64,000 nucleotides of DNA from an uncultured Fibrobacter sp. (GTDB lineage Bacteria > Fibrobacterota > Fibrobacteria > Fibrobacterales > Fibrobacteraceae): NCBI GenBank assembly GCA_946414075.1, contig CAMKNA010000010.1:1-64000 (forward strand), in the 5' to 3' direction. Below the pieces are notes generated by a model, which did not search any database, was not told the origin of the DNA, and saw nothing but the letters and a program-made list of their open reading frames with translations. The stretch's first letter is position 1. Each line of letters opens with the position of its first letter. Of this stretch, positions 7,442-16,208 are shown one piece after another. A program made the position numbers and the translations under genes.

Positions 7442-8587
7442 GTGGTAAGAATGTTGAAAGTTGTGAAAAAACCGAAAAGGGTGTCCTTTAGGCTCCGCGA
7501 TAGGGAGATTTTCCCCAATACCATACTCAGTCCTATGGATGGGGTGACGGATGCGCCTTTCCGCAGACTCTGTCGCGTGCTGTCGGGGGACCGCATGGGG
7601 CTTTTGGTGTCGGAATTCGTGCCGACGGACGGGGATGCCGTATTTCGGCTCGATGGGCACAAACAGTTGAAGTTTTTCCCAGAAGAACGCCCTTTTGGGG
7701 TCCAGATTTTCGGGCGTTTCCCCGATAAAATGGCCGAAGCGGCCCGGAAAATCGCCGTAGAGCTCCATCCGGATTTTGTAGAGGTGAATGCCGGCTGCCC
7801 CGCCCCGAAGGTGGCGGGCAAGGGAAGCGGTTCTGGCCTGCTTCGGGACCTGCCCCGCCTTCAGGAGATTCTGCACGAGGTTCGCTCTGTGCTGGACAGC
7901 TCCTGTCCGGAAATGCCCCTCACGCTAAAATGCCGAATAGGCTGGGATAGCGAAAGCATCAATGTGATGGAGACTTTGAAGATCGCCGAAGGCGAGGGCG
8001 TGGAAATGCTCACGGTCCATGGACGGACCCGACTGCAGGGCTACAATGGACTTGCGGACTGGGACTGGATCGGCAAGGTAGCGGCCGCGGCCAAGATTCC
8101 CGTTATCGGGAATGGCGACGTGAATAGCGTCGCGACCGCCCGCAGGTGCATCGACGACTATGGGGTGGCGGGCGTGTCCATTGGCCGCGGCGCTATGCAC
8201 AATCCCTGGCTTTTCGGACAGATTGCCGATGCCTGGGAAGGGTTAAAGCCTAAGGAAATGTCGGCCGCCGAAGCGCTTGATGTTTTTCCGCTTTACTACA
8301 GGTTTAAGCTGGAAGATGGCTCTACGGAGCTGGGGGCCATGGGACGGCTCAAACAGCTGGCGGCGAGACTTTGTAAAGGGTTCGTATTGGACGGCGTGGA
8401 TGATGCCGCCATGCAGGTACGGCAAGCTTTGCTCACGACCCAGACCGCCGGGGAATTCTTTGACAGGTTGCAAGAACTTCGTGAGGGCATCGCGAAGGAC
8501 CTGCGCTATGACCCGAATCGCCTAGTGAATTTGAATGGTTCCAAGGAGATGGAAGTTAAAACGGGTGACCAGTTTATTGGCCGGTAA
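7442..8587 (+). CDS. tRNA-dihydrouridine synthase (Dus family)
   Basis: 381 aa, an FMN-dependent enzyme reducing uridine to dihydrouridine in tRNA. Evidence: the SPMDGVTDAPFR N-terminal block, the catalytic Cys119 in NAGCPAPKV, KCRIGWD, TVHGRTR, and the FMN-phosphate block IGNGDV...GVSIGRGAMHNPWLF. It looks most like the DusB type. The start is uncertain: GTG 7442 is given, but ATG 7451 is possible; neither has a strong Shine-Dalgarno site. Divergent from the HU gene across a 96-bp spacer. Confidence 0.88.
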   Translation: MVRMLKVVKKPKRVSFRLRDREIFPNTILSPMDGVTDAPFRRLCRVLSGDRMGLLVSEFVPTDGDAVFRLDGHKQLKFFPEERPFGVQIFGRFPDKMAEAARKIAVELHPDFVEVNAGCPAPKVAGKGSGSGLLRDLPRLQEILHEVRSVLDSSCPEMPLTLKCRIGWDSESINVMETLKIAEGEGVEMLTVHGRTRLQGYNGLADWDWIGKVAAAAKIPVIGNGDVNSVATARRCIDDYGVAGVSIGRGAMHNPWLFGQIADAWEGLKPKEMSAAEALDVFPLYYRFKLEDGSTELGAMGRLKQLAARLCKGFVLDGVDDAAMQVRQALLTTQTAGEFFDRLQELREGIAKDLRYDPNRLVNLNGSKEMEVKTGDQFIGR

Positions 8588-8630
8588 ATTTTCACGATAA
8601 TCTTCGTATAGCTTCGTTGTCGGACTCTCG

Positions 8631-8647
8631 CTGTACGGTTTGTACAG
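8631..8647. repeat. Small hairpin in the convergent intergenic region
   Basis: CTGTAC, loop GGTTT, GTACAG. It is in the 119-bp gap between the Dus and radical SAM genes, which otherwise shows no gene. There is no T-run, so a terminator role is uncertain. Confidence 0.35.
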
Positions 8648-8706
8648 CTTCGGTCCTGTCGCCTCGCTCTACTCGATTCTCCTGAAAATTGGTTTGATGA
8701 AACAGT

Positions 8707-10212
8707 CTATCCCTTTACGGTAGGGGCCTGGCGCGCTACTGGAGCCAGCTCTCCGTGCTTGCGGAACAGGTGCTTCACTAGCGTGCCAAATCCACGGAAC
8801 ACGCGGTAGCGTTCCCGGGGGTCCTTGATGGCCATGATCCCCTGGCGGAATATGTAGCTTGGCCGCAGGTAGAACTCGCGGCGGGCCTTGTCGCAAAAAT
8901 CCACAAGTGCCTGGCTGGTGAGCTCACCGCGCTGGATGGTGGTACGGTGGAACCCGTCCTTGTCCAGCCACTGGTTGTAATCCTTTGTCTGTAATGCTCC
9001 GCTTTCCAAAGCTTCCTTGTAGGCCTCGGTGCCGGGGTACGCCATGATGGGGTAGAACTGCGCCGTGTTGGGGTTCAACTTCTTGGCGTAGTCCAGCGTC
9101 ATGCGGAGCGTTTCCGGCGTGTCGCCCGGGTTGCCCACCATGAAGCAGCCGTGCACTAGCAGGCCTGCTTTACGGGCGTTCTTCGTGAACTCGATGGCCT
9201 TGTCGGTGTTCTTCACACCCTTGTGGATGTTCTCGAGAACCACGGGGCTTGCGCTTTCGAAACCTACGCACATCTCGCGGCCGCCGGCCTTTTTCATGAG
9301 TTTGAGCAAATCGAGGGGAACATCGGCTCGGGCGTTGCAGCTCCAGGTAATCTTGAGACCGCGTTCCAGGATTAAGTTGCAGATTTCTCGGACATGCTCG
9401 TGACTTGCGGTGAAGGTATCGTCTTCGAAGAAGACTTCACCCAGGTCTTCAAAATTGTCCTTGATGTACTGCAGTTCGTCCACCACGTCCTTCGGCGTGC
9501 GACGGCGGAATTTGTGACCGTTCAGCGTCTGCGGGATTACGCAGTAGCTGCAGCGGTTCGGACACCCGCGCCCGCTCAGGATAACGATTAGCGGGTTCAG
9601 GTTGGCTCCATAGAAATACTTCTTGTAGCAGCTGTACAGGTGCTTGCGGTAAACCTTGGAGACCCACGGGAGTTCGTCGAGATTCTCGATCTTCGGGCCT
9701 TCGGGTTGGAAGTCGGTGGTGCCGTCCGCCTTGCGGAAGGCGAGCCCTGCAATTTGGCTTACGGGAACGCCGTCGCCCCGGAGGCTCCGTACCAGGTTTC
9801 TCGCCGTGTAGTCGGCTTCGCCGATAATCACGAAGTCGAGACTCGGTTCCATTTCCATGGATTCCAGCGGTTCGGCAGTGGCGTGAGTCCCCATGATGGC
9901 GACCTTCGTGCCGGGGAGCGCATCCTTGATGGCGTGCACCACCTTAAGGTCGTTCAAGATGCTCGGTGTACTCGTGCTGCAGATGACCAGTGTCGGGTCG
10001 AACTTCTTGATGCCGTCAAGCGTTCTTGGAAGATCGAGTTCCATGGCGGGGCTATCGATCAATTGAATCTCGTTCCCGTCGGCTTCAACCGTACCGGCGG
10101 CGTAACTCAAAAACATGGGCCAATAAAGCGTAGAGGACTTCGTTACACACGGGCTGCGGGATTCGCGGCTAAACATCGGGTGGAACGGCGGATTTAAAAA
10201 AGTAATGCGCAT
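8707..10212 (-). CDS. B12-binding-domain radical SAM protein
   Basis: 501 aa. An N-terminal cobalamin-binding-like Rossmann domain (about residues 1-150) is followed by a radical SAM core with CPNRCSYC (Cys217, Cys221, Cys224) binding the SAM-coordinating 4Fe-4S cluster. Later blocks (FEDDTF, VGFES, MVGNPGDT) are typical of the B12-radical SAM superfamily, whose members methylate or rearrange lipids, tetrapyrroles and natural products. The substrate cannot be read from the sequence. ATG 10212 is preferred to an upstream TTG because MRITFLNPP is the usual family N-terminus. It stands alone, convergent with the Dus gene. Confidence 0.82.
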   Translation of the reverse strand: MRITFLNPPFHPMFSRESRSPCVTKSSTLYWPMFLSYAAGTVEADGNEIQLIDSPAMELDLPRTLDGIKKFDPTLVICSTSTPSILNDLKVVHAIKDALPGTKVAIMGTHATAEPLESMEMEPSLDFVIIGEADYTARNLVRSLRGDGVPVSQIAGLAFRKADGTTDFQPEGPKIENLDELPWVSKVYRKHLYSCYKKYFYGANLNPLIVILSGRGCPNRCSYCVIPQTLNGHKFRRRTPKDVVDELQYIKDNFEDLGEVFFEDDTFTASHEHVREICNLILERGLKITWSCNARADVPLDLLKLMKKAGGREMCVGFESASPVVLENIHKGVKNTDKAIEFTKNARKAGLLVHGCFMVGNPGDTPETLRMTLDYAKKLNPNTAQFYPIMAYPGTEAYKEALESGALQTKDYNQWLDKDGFHRTTIQRGELTSQALVDFCDKARREFYLRPSYIFRQGIMAIKDPRERYRVFRGFGTLVKHLFRKHGELAPVARQAPTVKG

Positions 10213-10249
10213 GAGCCCACACAAAATACAAAATCGGCGTTGATATAGC

Positions 10250-10256
10250 TACATTT
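10250..10256 (+). promoter_or_regulatory. TACATTT box, leaderless-type promoter of the MORN-repeat gene
   Basis: TACATTT ends 7 nt before ATG 10264; no Shine-Dalgarno sequence. Confidence 0.55.
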
Positions 10257-10263
10257 CTGTTCA

Positions 10264-10863
10264 ATGAAGTCTCTTTTTTTCATCTGTTTTCTGGGGGTGC
10301 TTGGGGTAACCTTGCCGAATGCGGAGGAATTGCCCCTGGATACGGTCAAGACCCTTTATCCGGGGGGCTCCGTGGCCCGGTTCTATACCGTCCAACGGGG
10401 AACGACGGTCAAGGAAGGATGGTCCGTCTCCTACCATCCAGATGGGAAGATTGCGATTAGGGCGTTTTACCGCAACGGGCTTTTAGAGGGAACCTTTTCC
10501 AGCTTTTACGAAAACGGCAAGCCATGGCAGGAGATTGCCTATAGGGACGGAGTAGAGGACGGGGCTACAGTCAATTATCACGAGAATGGCTTAAAGAAAT
10601 CTAGGGAATACTACAAGAACGGGGTTTTAGAGGGCCTTAGTGAAGAGTGGGATGAGCGGGGTGTGCTCCGCAGGAAGATCCCATACTCCCGTGGGCAGAT
10701 ACATGGAGTGGCTCAGGTGTACGACGATTTAGGCGCATTGAAGGAAGAAATGTCCTTTGAAAGGGGGCTTCGCCATGGTAGCTATCGCCGCTACAACAAG
10801 GGAATCATGGTGATGGAAGCCGAATTTCACGCCAACCGCTGCGTAAAAAACTGCGACTTTTAG
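10264..10863 (+). CDS. Secreted MORN-repeat protein
   Basis: 199 aa with a signal peptide (about residues 1-20). At least five repeats of about 22-24 aa follow the MORN variant pattern: YHPDGKIAIRAFYRNGLLEG, YENGKPWQEIAYRDGVEDG, YHENGLKKSREYYKNGVLEG. Such repeats form an extended beta-sheet scaffold and are common in secreted proteins of Bacteroidota and Fibrobacterota. Partners are unknown. The next gene starts 80 bp downstream. Confidence 0.78.
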   Translation: MKSLFFICFLGVLGVTLPNAEELPLDTVKTLYPGGSVARFYTVQRGTTVKEGWSVSYHPDGKIAIRAFYRNGLLEGTFSSFYENGKPWQEIAYRDGVEDGATVNYHENGLKKSREYYKNGVLEGLSEEWDERGVLRRKIPYSRGQIHGVAQVYDDLGALKEEMSFERGLRHGSYRRYNKGIMVMEAEFHANRCVKNCDF

Positions 10864-10942
10864 CCTTACCGCCCTTTTTTCGATGCTCTGGATTTGGCAT
10901 ATTATGTATTATTTAATTGAAAAGGATAGGCAAGGGGTCTAT

Positions 10943-11614
10943 ATGAAAAGTTGGATTATCTGTTTTTGCATGATGTTTTTTTTCTCGGTTTCGTTGGCGG
11001 CTCCCGTCAAGGGCTCCTTTAAGGATAGTCGCGATGGCAAAACCTACAAGACCGTAAAACTTGGAAACCAGACATGGATGGCCGAGAATCTCAATTTGCA
11101 CATGGACGATTCCTGGTGTTACGAACGAAAAATTGAAAATTGCAAAAAATATGGACGGCTCTACACCTGGAAAAAGGCAGAGAAGGCCTGCCCTGCAGGC
11201 TGGCATCTTCCTTCCCGTTCAGAATGGCGTGACCTGGTGTCCTATGTTTCTGAAAACGCCAAGTCAAAGCCGGGAGTCTCCTTGAGGACAAAGGATGACT
11301 GGAAGGTCAAGAAGAAAAAGAAGAAGATCTTTGACCAGCACACTGGCGAACCTATTTATCTTGATGAATACGAAGTTATAAACGCAGGCGCAGATTCCTT
11401 TGGTTTTTCTGCGTTGCCTGCCGGATATGCTTCTAAGGGCGGAAACCGCTCGGACAAGATAAAGGAGCGGGGCCTGTTCTGGAGTTCTTCCAAGGAAAAA
11501 GGCAAAAAGAGCAAGAAGGCCTATGCCCGCATGCTGGAATTCGGCGATGAGAATTTCCACGAAAACAAGTATTCAACGGACAATGCGTTCTCTGTCCGCT
11601 GCCTAAAGGACTAG
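10943..11614 (+). CDS. Secreted FISUMP-domain protein
   Basis: 223 aa with a signal peptide (MKSWIICFCMMFFFSVSLAA). The body carries the Fibrobacter succinogenes major paralogous domain: GKTYKTVKLGNQTWMAENL, then YTWKKAEKACPAGWHLPSRSEW, and an SFGFSALPAGY...FWSSS...SVRC ending. These domains are numerous in Fibrobacter and Bacteroidota and resemble a lectin/DUF1566-type fold; ligand unknown. The start is set at ATG 10943 with AAGGGG upstream. A lysine-rich insert near residues 115-125 is unusual. This gene is a strong taxonomic marker. Confidence 0.85.
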   Translation: MKSWIICFCMMFFFSVSLAAPVKGSFKDSRDGKTYKTVKLGNQTWMAENLNLHMDDSWCYERKIENCKKYGRLYTWKKAEKACPAGWHLPSRSEWRDLVSYVSENAKSKPGVSLRTKDDWKVKKKKKKIFDQHTGEPIYLDEYEVINAGADSFGFSALPAGYASKGGNRSDKIKERGLFWSSSKEKGKKSKKAYARMLEFGDENFHENKYSTDNAFSVRCLKD

Positions 11615-11617
11615 GCC

Positions 11618-12352
11618 CTAGCTTTTCTTTGTGGGCTTGACCGCGTTCCACACCATGTACCCTATAAAAAGGGCGCCGAAGGCAAGCAAGGCAATTGCCA
11701 GTTCGGAGTTGTACTTTTCGATGATGTCCTTTTGTCCGTGGGCCAGGTAGCCTAGAACGGCAAGGACGCAGTTCCAGATGGTGGCGCCCAGGAACGTGTA
11801 CAGGGTAAAGGGCAGGAGCTTCATGTTGGAAAGCCCCGCCGGTATGGAAATCAGCTGCCGGATGACGGTAATGAGCCTTCCGACAAATGTGGATATGGCC
11901 CCGTGGTCGCGGAAGTAGTTTTCGGCCTTCTCGACTTTCTGGGTGTCTATCAGCAAGAAATGCCCCAGTCTGGAATCGGCGAATTTGTACACAATGGGGC
12001 GTCCTAGGAACTTGGCCAGGAAGTAGTTGATGAATGCTCCGATAAGGGCTCCCATGCTGGCAAATAGCACAATCAGGATAATGCTCAGGTTGGTGCCTGG
12101 TTGCAGGGCCTTGTAGGCTGCCGGTGGCACAACCAGTTCCGACGGGAAGGGAATGAAGGAGCTTTCCACGGCCATAAGAAGCGTGATGGTGCCGTAGTTC
12201 AGATTGTCGTTGTACCAGTCGATAATCTGGGTGTAGATGCCTGCCGGGGGAACGCCCTGTACGGCGGACGAATCCTGTGCGGCGACTTCAGCCCCCGGTT
12301 GGGCGAGAACAAAGGTGGCAAGCAAGAAGAGAAGAAAGACGCTTTTTTTCAC
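11618..12352 (-). CDS. DedA-family membrane protein
   Basis: 244 aa with a GTG start. Family hallmarks are ESSFIPFPSELVVPPA near residues 63-78 and FVGRLITVIRQLISIPAG near residues 156-173; about five hydrophobic segments follow. DedA (SNARE-associated) proteins act in envelope homeostasis and, in characterised cases, in flipping undecaprenyl phosphate or phospholipids. Unusual is the extra N-terminus: a hydrophobic signal-like helix and a 20-aa polar stretch before the core. The start is 3 bp after the stop of the barrel/TPR gene, so the two are co-transcribed. Confidence 0.85.
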   Translation of the reverse strand: MKKSVFLLFLLATFVLAQPGAEVAAQDSSAVQGVPPAGIYTQIIDWYNDNLNYGTITLLMAVESSFIPFPSELVVPPAAYKALQPGTNLSIILIVLFASMGALIGAFINYFLAKFLGRPIVYKFADSRLGHFLLIDTQKVEKAENYFRDHGAISTFVGRLITVIRQLISIPAGLSNMKLLPFTLYTFLGATIWNCVLAVLGYLAHGQKDIIEKYNSELAIALLAFGALFIGYMVWNAVKPTKKS

Positions 12353-12355
12353 GGC

Positions 12356-13918
12356 TTATTTCTTTTTCTTGCCCTTGGTCTTCTTGGGGGCTTTCTTGTT
12401 TTGCTTCTTGGCGGGAGCCTCTTCTGCTTCCTCGGATTCTCCGGTCTGGGCTTCGATCATGGAAGGCGCTTCGGCGTTGGCGCCTTGCAGCGCAGCCTTG
12501 GCTTCTTCCACGAACTTTCCTTCGGGGAAGCGCTTGAGGTAGATCTCGTAATCCTTTAGACGACCGCTGCCCTTGACCAGTTCGAAGATTCCTGCTTCGG
12601 CTTCGTCGCGGAAGGCGCCGTTGGGGTTGTCGTTCAGGTAGGTCAGGTAGGCCTTGAAGGTGTTCTGGGCCTGGATTTCACGGAACTTGTGGTATTCACC
12701 TAGAACCTGTAGCTTGGCTTCCACTTCAGGCCTGTGGGGAGAGTCTGGATAGTATTCCAGGTACATCGCCAGCATTTCGGGGTCGTTGCTAGCCATGACC
12801 TGTTCGAAACGGGAGTCTTCCTGACGGGTCTGGTATTCCTTCAACTGGACCTTGCCGGTATCCAGGGTGGCGTACAGCTTTTCCTTGGTGGCCAGGTCTT
12901 CGGGGTGGCAGAAGGCGAGGAAGCTTTCCAATACATCGGAGAACTGGGTCTTGGTGAAGGATTCGCTCATGTCGGGCAGGTTGCCGTCCTCGTCCAGGAA
13001 GAATCGGTAGTCACGCTCGATGGCCATGCAATCCCAGTCGGAAAGGGTGTCCTTGACTTCGCTGTTCTTGCGGAGCACATCGTCGCGGTCATGGAGCACA
13101 TACCTCATGCGGCGGTCGCGGCGGCTCTCGCGGCCGAAGTCAAGAGAGAGCTCCAGACCAACCCGTACGGGCAGCTTGTAGGAAATCTTGTCGAATTTGA
13201 TGCCGGAGTAGCCTGGGGGGAGAGCTCCGCTCTCGGAAACATCGGGAGCATTCGATGTAGCCTTGATATCCTCGAAGGGCAGGAAGTCCCTGCGGACATT
13301 TATGCCAATCTTGAAGTCGATGTCCTTGAAAATCTCGCCGACCTTGTATTCCAGGGCCCCGGAAGCAAAGGCTGTGGGGACCATGCTGGTCTTTTGGTTC
13401 GTGTTGCCCAACATCTCGTCATAGAAACTGAAGAAGAGAAAACCGTAACCACCCAAGACTCGGATGTCCAACCCTCCAATCAGGTTAAAGGAGAAGCCGC
13501 CGAGAACAGAAGGGGCGTAGGAGCGGAACGACAGGGTTTCGTCTCGACCGGCGTCGTCGCAGGTTCCTTCCGCGCCCTGGGGACCGCAGCTATTTCCCTT
13601 GAAGAAATAGGTCGGTTTTTTCGCAATTTCACCAAACTGGATAGAGTTGACTTCGGCACCCAGCCAGAAGGTGAAGGGAATGTCCGCCTTGTAGAAGGGG
13701 GTAATCAGGGGGCTCCAGAGAAAGCCCGCGTTGATGGGGAAAGTCATCAATTTCTTATCTAGAGGCTTGTCCAGCAGAAGCTCAGGATCACTGTCCTTGA
13801 ACTGCAAAAAGGCGAATTCACCTTGTACATAGAGCTGCATTCTCCAGTTGGAGCGCTCAAAGTCGGCGGCCATGGCGGCCACGGCAAAAATCAGGGAAAA
13901 AAGTAATACTTTACGCAT
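12356..13918 (-). CDS. Outer membrane barrel-like protein with C-terminal TPR-like repeats
   Basis: 520 aa with a signal peptide (about residues 1-17). Residues 20-265 alternate aromatic and polar residues as in an outer membrane beta-barrel. Residues 330-475 resemble helical TPR-type repeats, with family-like YLEYYPDSPHRPEVEAK and YLKRFPEGKFVEEAK (YbgF/outer-membrane-lipoprotein style). The last 45 aa are very Lys/Glu-rich. It may be an envelope scaffold. Transcription probably starts at its own TAAATTG box 7 nt before the ATG. Function unknown. Confidence 0.6.
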   Translation of the reverse strand: MRKVLLFSLIFAVAAMAADFERSNWRMQLYVQGEFAFLQFKDSDPELLLDKPLDKKLMTFPINAGFLWSPLITPFYKADIPFTFWLGAEVNSIQFGEIAKKPTYFFKGNSCGPQGAEGTCDDAGRDETLSFRSYAPSVLGGFSFNLIGGLDIRVLGGYGFLFFSFYDEMLGNTNQKTSMVPTAFASGALEYKVGEIFKDIDFKIGINVRRDFLPFEDIKATSNAPDVSESGALPPGYSGIKFDKISYKLPVRVGLELSLDFGRESRRDRRMRYVLHDRDDVLRKNSEVKDTLSDWDCMAIERDYRFFLDEDGNLPDMSESFTKTQFSDVLESFLAFCHPEDLATKEKLYATLDTGKVQLKEYQTRQEDSRFEQVMASNDPEMLAMYLEYYPDSPHRPEVEAKLQVLGEYHKFREIQAQNTFKAYLTYLNDNPNGAFRDEAEAGIFELVKGSGRLKDYEIYLKRFPEGKFVEEAKAALQGANAEAPSMIEAQTGESEEAEEAPAKKQNKKAPKKTKGKKKK

Positions 13919-13925
13919 CGCACCA

Positions 13926-13932
13926 CAATTTA
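13926..13932 (-). promoter_or_regulatory. TAAATTG box, leaderless-type promoter
   Basis: Minus-strand TAAATTG ends 7 nt before ATG 13918. No Shine-Dalgarno sequence. Confidence 0.5.
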
Positions 13933-14005
13933 GCTTTTTTGGGACATGGAATAATGGTGAAGGCAGGCAGTGCCTTTCTTTTAGGGGCTTTTTGACCGGG
14001 GGCTC

Positions 14006-15562
14006 CTAGAAAGAAATGAAAAATCCTACTCCGAGAACTAGAATCCCCGTCCCGATAAGCGTGAGGCCGATGATGGTCTTTTGATCCCCTTTCTCCACAA
14101 GATCCTTGTTCTCCTTTACCTTTTTTTGGTAGGATTCGCCGCCTATGGATGCGGAGTAGTTCAGTTCGTCCTTGACGTCCTTGGCGTCCTCGTAATCCAT
14201 CTGGCCGAGATAGGTGAACAGGGCACCTACGATTATGGGGGCGATAGAAACACCCATCATGGTGTGGCCTATGCGGATTTTTTTGCGGGCCTTTTCCCAT
14301 TCCTGCTGGTTCTGAATTTCGCCGAACCGAGTTTCTGGCGCCATCTCGACATTGACGGTAACATCAGATACGGGAGGAACATAGACGGCGACCAGGGAAT
14401 CCCTGAATCCGAACTTGCGGAGCTTGAACTGGACCGATCCCGGCTCTAGAATGGGGTATCGTGCGGGGGTTGTCCCGATGCGCTTGCTACGCTTGGTGAT
14501 TTTGCCCTTGCTGGGGAAGATTTCGGCTCCGGCGGGACTGGTGATAACCTTGAGTTCGGGATTGACTCGCTTGAGTTTCATGGACGACCTTACGGTATCG
14601 CCCATGACGGGGCGCATGGTGACGGAGCCTCCCCATAGGTGCTGGTCTACATTCCAGTAGGCGTAGATGGTTGTCGATGCGGTGTCCGTGACGGGAATGG
14701 TACAAGGGGAACGGCATAGGGCGTTTTCTTCGGGTCTGGAAAGGGTGGCGCCTTCGGGATCCGTTTCGATGTAAAGGTAGCCCTTTTGCTCCTTTAAGTC
14801 TGACGCATCCTTGCCCTGGGCCTCCAACAGGAAAATTTTGAGCTTGTCGTTGGAAAGGGCGTCGCTGACGGCTTTGGAACGGGAAATCTCAAGTTCACTC
14901 TTGTATATGGTGGGCAGTTCTTCTTCGTAAACCACCCGAACAAGCTGGAGCTTTAGAGAGTCTCTTTTTTGGACGGGAGATATTTTTCCGAAGTAGATGG
15001 TGGTGGCTCCCATGGAAGAGAGTTTTTCCTGTAGGCAGATGTTGTCGCTGCAATCTGGAATGTCCTTTTTCTTGAGGACATGAATTTTTTCGCCACTCTC
15101 CAGCAGGAATCTACTGGCAAGCGCGTTGATTTGTAGTACCAGGACCGAATCGGCAATTTCATCTTCAAAACTGACCAGTACCGTAGGGGCGGAAAGGGCC
15201 TGGATGTTTGTGGATTTGGTCGTATCCTCAGAAGATGCTTGCGAGGAATCTTTTGCGATGGCCGCACTGTCCGCTTCTGTTGCCGTAGAATCAACTGAGC
15301 TGGCCACGCTGTCGCGGGCCTGAAGCAGGTCTTTGCCTGAAGGATCTACGATGGACTTGAACTTGTCCTTGGCGATGCGGACCACCGTGAACTTGTTGTT
15401 GATATAGCCGCCCAGCTGTACCGTGTCATTTTCGATACCGAGAAACTGCGCCTTCTGTTTCGTGCCGGATAAAAGTTCCACGCTGACGGATGGACCTTGT
15501 GGTTCCGCGGCAAGTAGGATCTGGGCGAGCAGAAGGATTAGGGCGAAACATGTAGATTTCAT
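14006..15562 (-). CDS. PEGA-like domain protein with two C-terminal TM helices
   Basis: 518 aa with a signal peptide (about residues 1-19). A Ser/Asp/Thr-rich segment (about 80-120) precedes a domain beginning near residue 125 that resembles a periplasmic stress or signalling domain. Two PEGA-type beta-units follow (GYLYIETDPEGATLSRPEE and LKVITSPAGAEIFPSKGK, each with a later TP or P[CR] turn). Two hydrophobic helices lie near residues 430-450 and 495-515. It shares this end architecture with the next gene upstream. It is probably an inner membrane protein projecting into the periplasm; function unknown. Part of the minus-strand operon from 19780. Confidence 0.62.
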   Translation of the reverse strand: MKSTCFALILLLAQILLAAEPQGPSVSVELLSGTKQKAQFLGIENDTVQLGGYINNKFTVVRIAKDKFKSIVDPSGKDLLQARDSVASSVDSTATEADSAAIAKDSSQASSEDTTKSTNIQALSAPTVLVSFEDEIADSVLVLQINALASRFLLESGEKIHVLKKKDIPDCSDNICLQEKLSSMGATTIYFGKISPVQKRDSLKLQLVRVVYEEELPTIYKSELEISRSKAVSDALSNDKLKIFLLEAQGKDASDLKEQKGYLYIETDPEGATLSRPEENALCRSPCTIPVTDTASTTIYAYWNVDQHLWGGSVTMRPVMGDTVRSSMKLKRVNPELKVITSPAGAEIFPSKGKITKRSKRIGTTPARYPILEPGSVQFKLRKFGFRDSLVAVYVPPVSDVTVNVEMAPETRFGEIQNQQEWEKARKKIRIGHTMMGVSIAPIIVGALFTYLGQMDYEDAKDVKDELNYSASIGGESYQKKVKENKDLVEKGDQKTIIGLTLIGTGILVLGVGFFISF

Positions 15563-15569
15563 GATATAC

Positions 15570-16208
15570 CTAGAAAGATAGCAAGAGTCCGATAGAAAGG
15601 ATGATGCCGCCCGTTACAAGGGAAACGAGAGCTGTTTTTTTTGCCGTTTTGGCGTTGTCGCGATATTCTTTGAAGTCTTTCTTGTCTTGTCGATAGTGCT
15701 TCCCGGAGGTGACTAGGGTGTTTTCGATGTCTCTTTTACAGTCGTTGGCCTTGCTGATTTCGTAGGCAGAGATGCCTGCTGCGATGGCACTCACCGTCAG
15801 GGGAATCAAGGATGCTGCCATAAGGCGGTGGCCCAGCCCGCGCCTGCTCCGGTGACGGAGTTGGTCTTGCTGTTCTTCGAGGAGGGTTTCGTCAAGGGCT
15901 GGCGTGAGCGCAACAATCAAGAAAGAGGTGTCCCTTTGGGATAGGGTGACATTGATGCTGGTGTCCTTAAAATCGGGTCGGAAAAGGGTAATAAGCACTT
16001 GGTCTTTGTCCAATGGAACAGGAACAATGGCGGGAATGCTGTAGTCTGGATTTTTCGAGAAATCGGGGTGGGCTGTGCCTGTATAAAGGTCTGCTCCGGA
16101 TGGATTTGTGGATATGTGCAGGTAGTGCTCCCGGGGGGTGCTCTCGCCGGCATGTCCTAGTCCCGAAAATATAATCAGGAGAGCGGGAATGACTGTCTTG
16201 AAGGTCAT
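15570..16208 (-). CDS. Small PEGA-like membrane protein, related to the 14.0-15.6 kb gene
   Basis: 212 aa with a signal peptide, one PEGA-type unit (YLHISTNPSGADLYTG...PVP), a linker, and two C-terminal hydrophobic helices (about residues 130-150 and 188-210). It is in effect a shortened version of the neighbouring 518-aa protein, suggesting duplication. ATG 16208 overlaps the TGA of the upstream lipoprotein gene (ATGA) and has GGGAGAA upstream, so this start is preferred to the one 15 bp earlier. Function unknown. Confidence 0.62.
   Translation of the reverse strand: MTFKTVIPALLIIFSGLGHAGESTPREHYLHISTNPSGADLYTGTAHPDFSKNPDYSIPAIVPVPLDKDQVLITLFRPDFKDTSINVTLSQRDTSFLIVALTPALDETLLEEQQDQLRHRSRRGLGHRLMAASLIPLTVSAIAAGISAYEISKANDCKRDIENTLVTSGKHYRQDKKDFKEYRDNAKTAKKTALVSLVTGGIILSIGLLLSF

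Noticed and set aside
8588-8706. Regulatory RNA in the Dus/radical SAM gap
   Set aside because: One short hairpin without T-run and no conserved motif that I can recognise.
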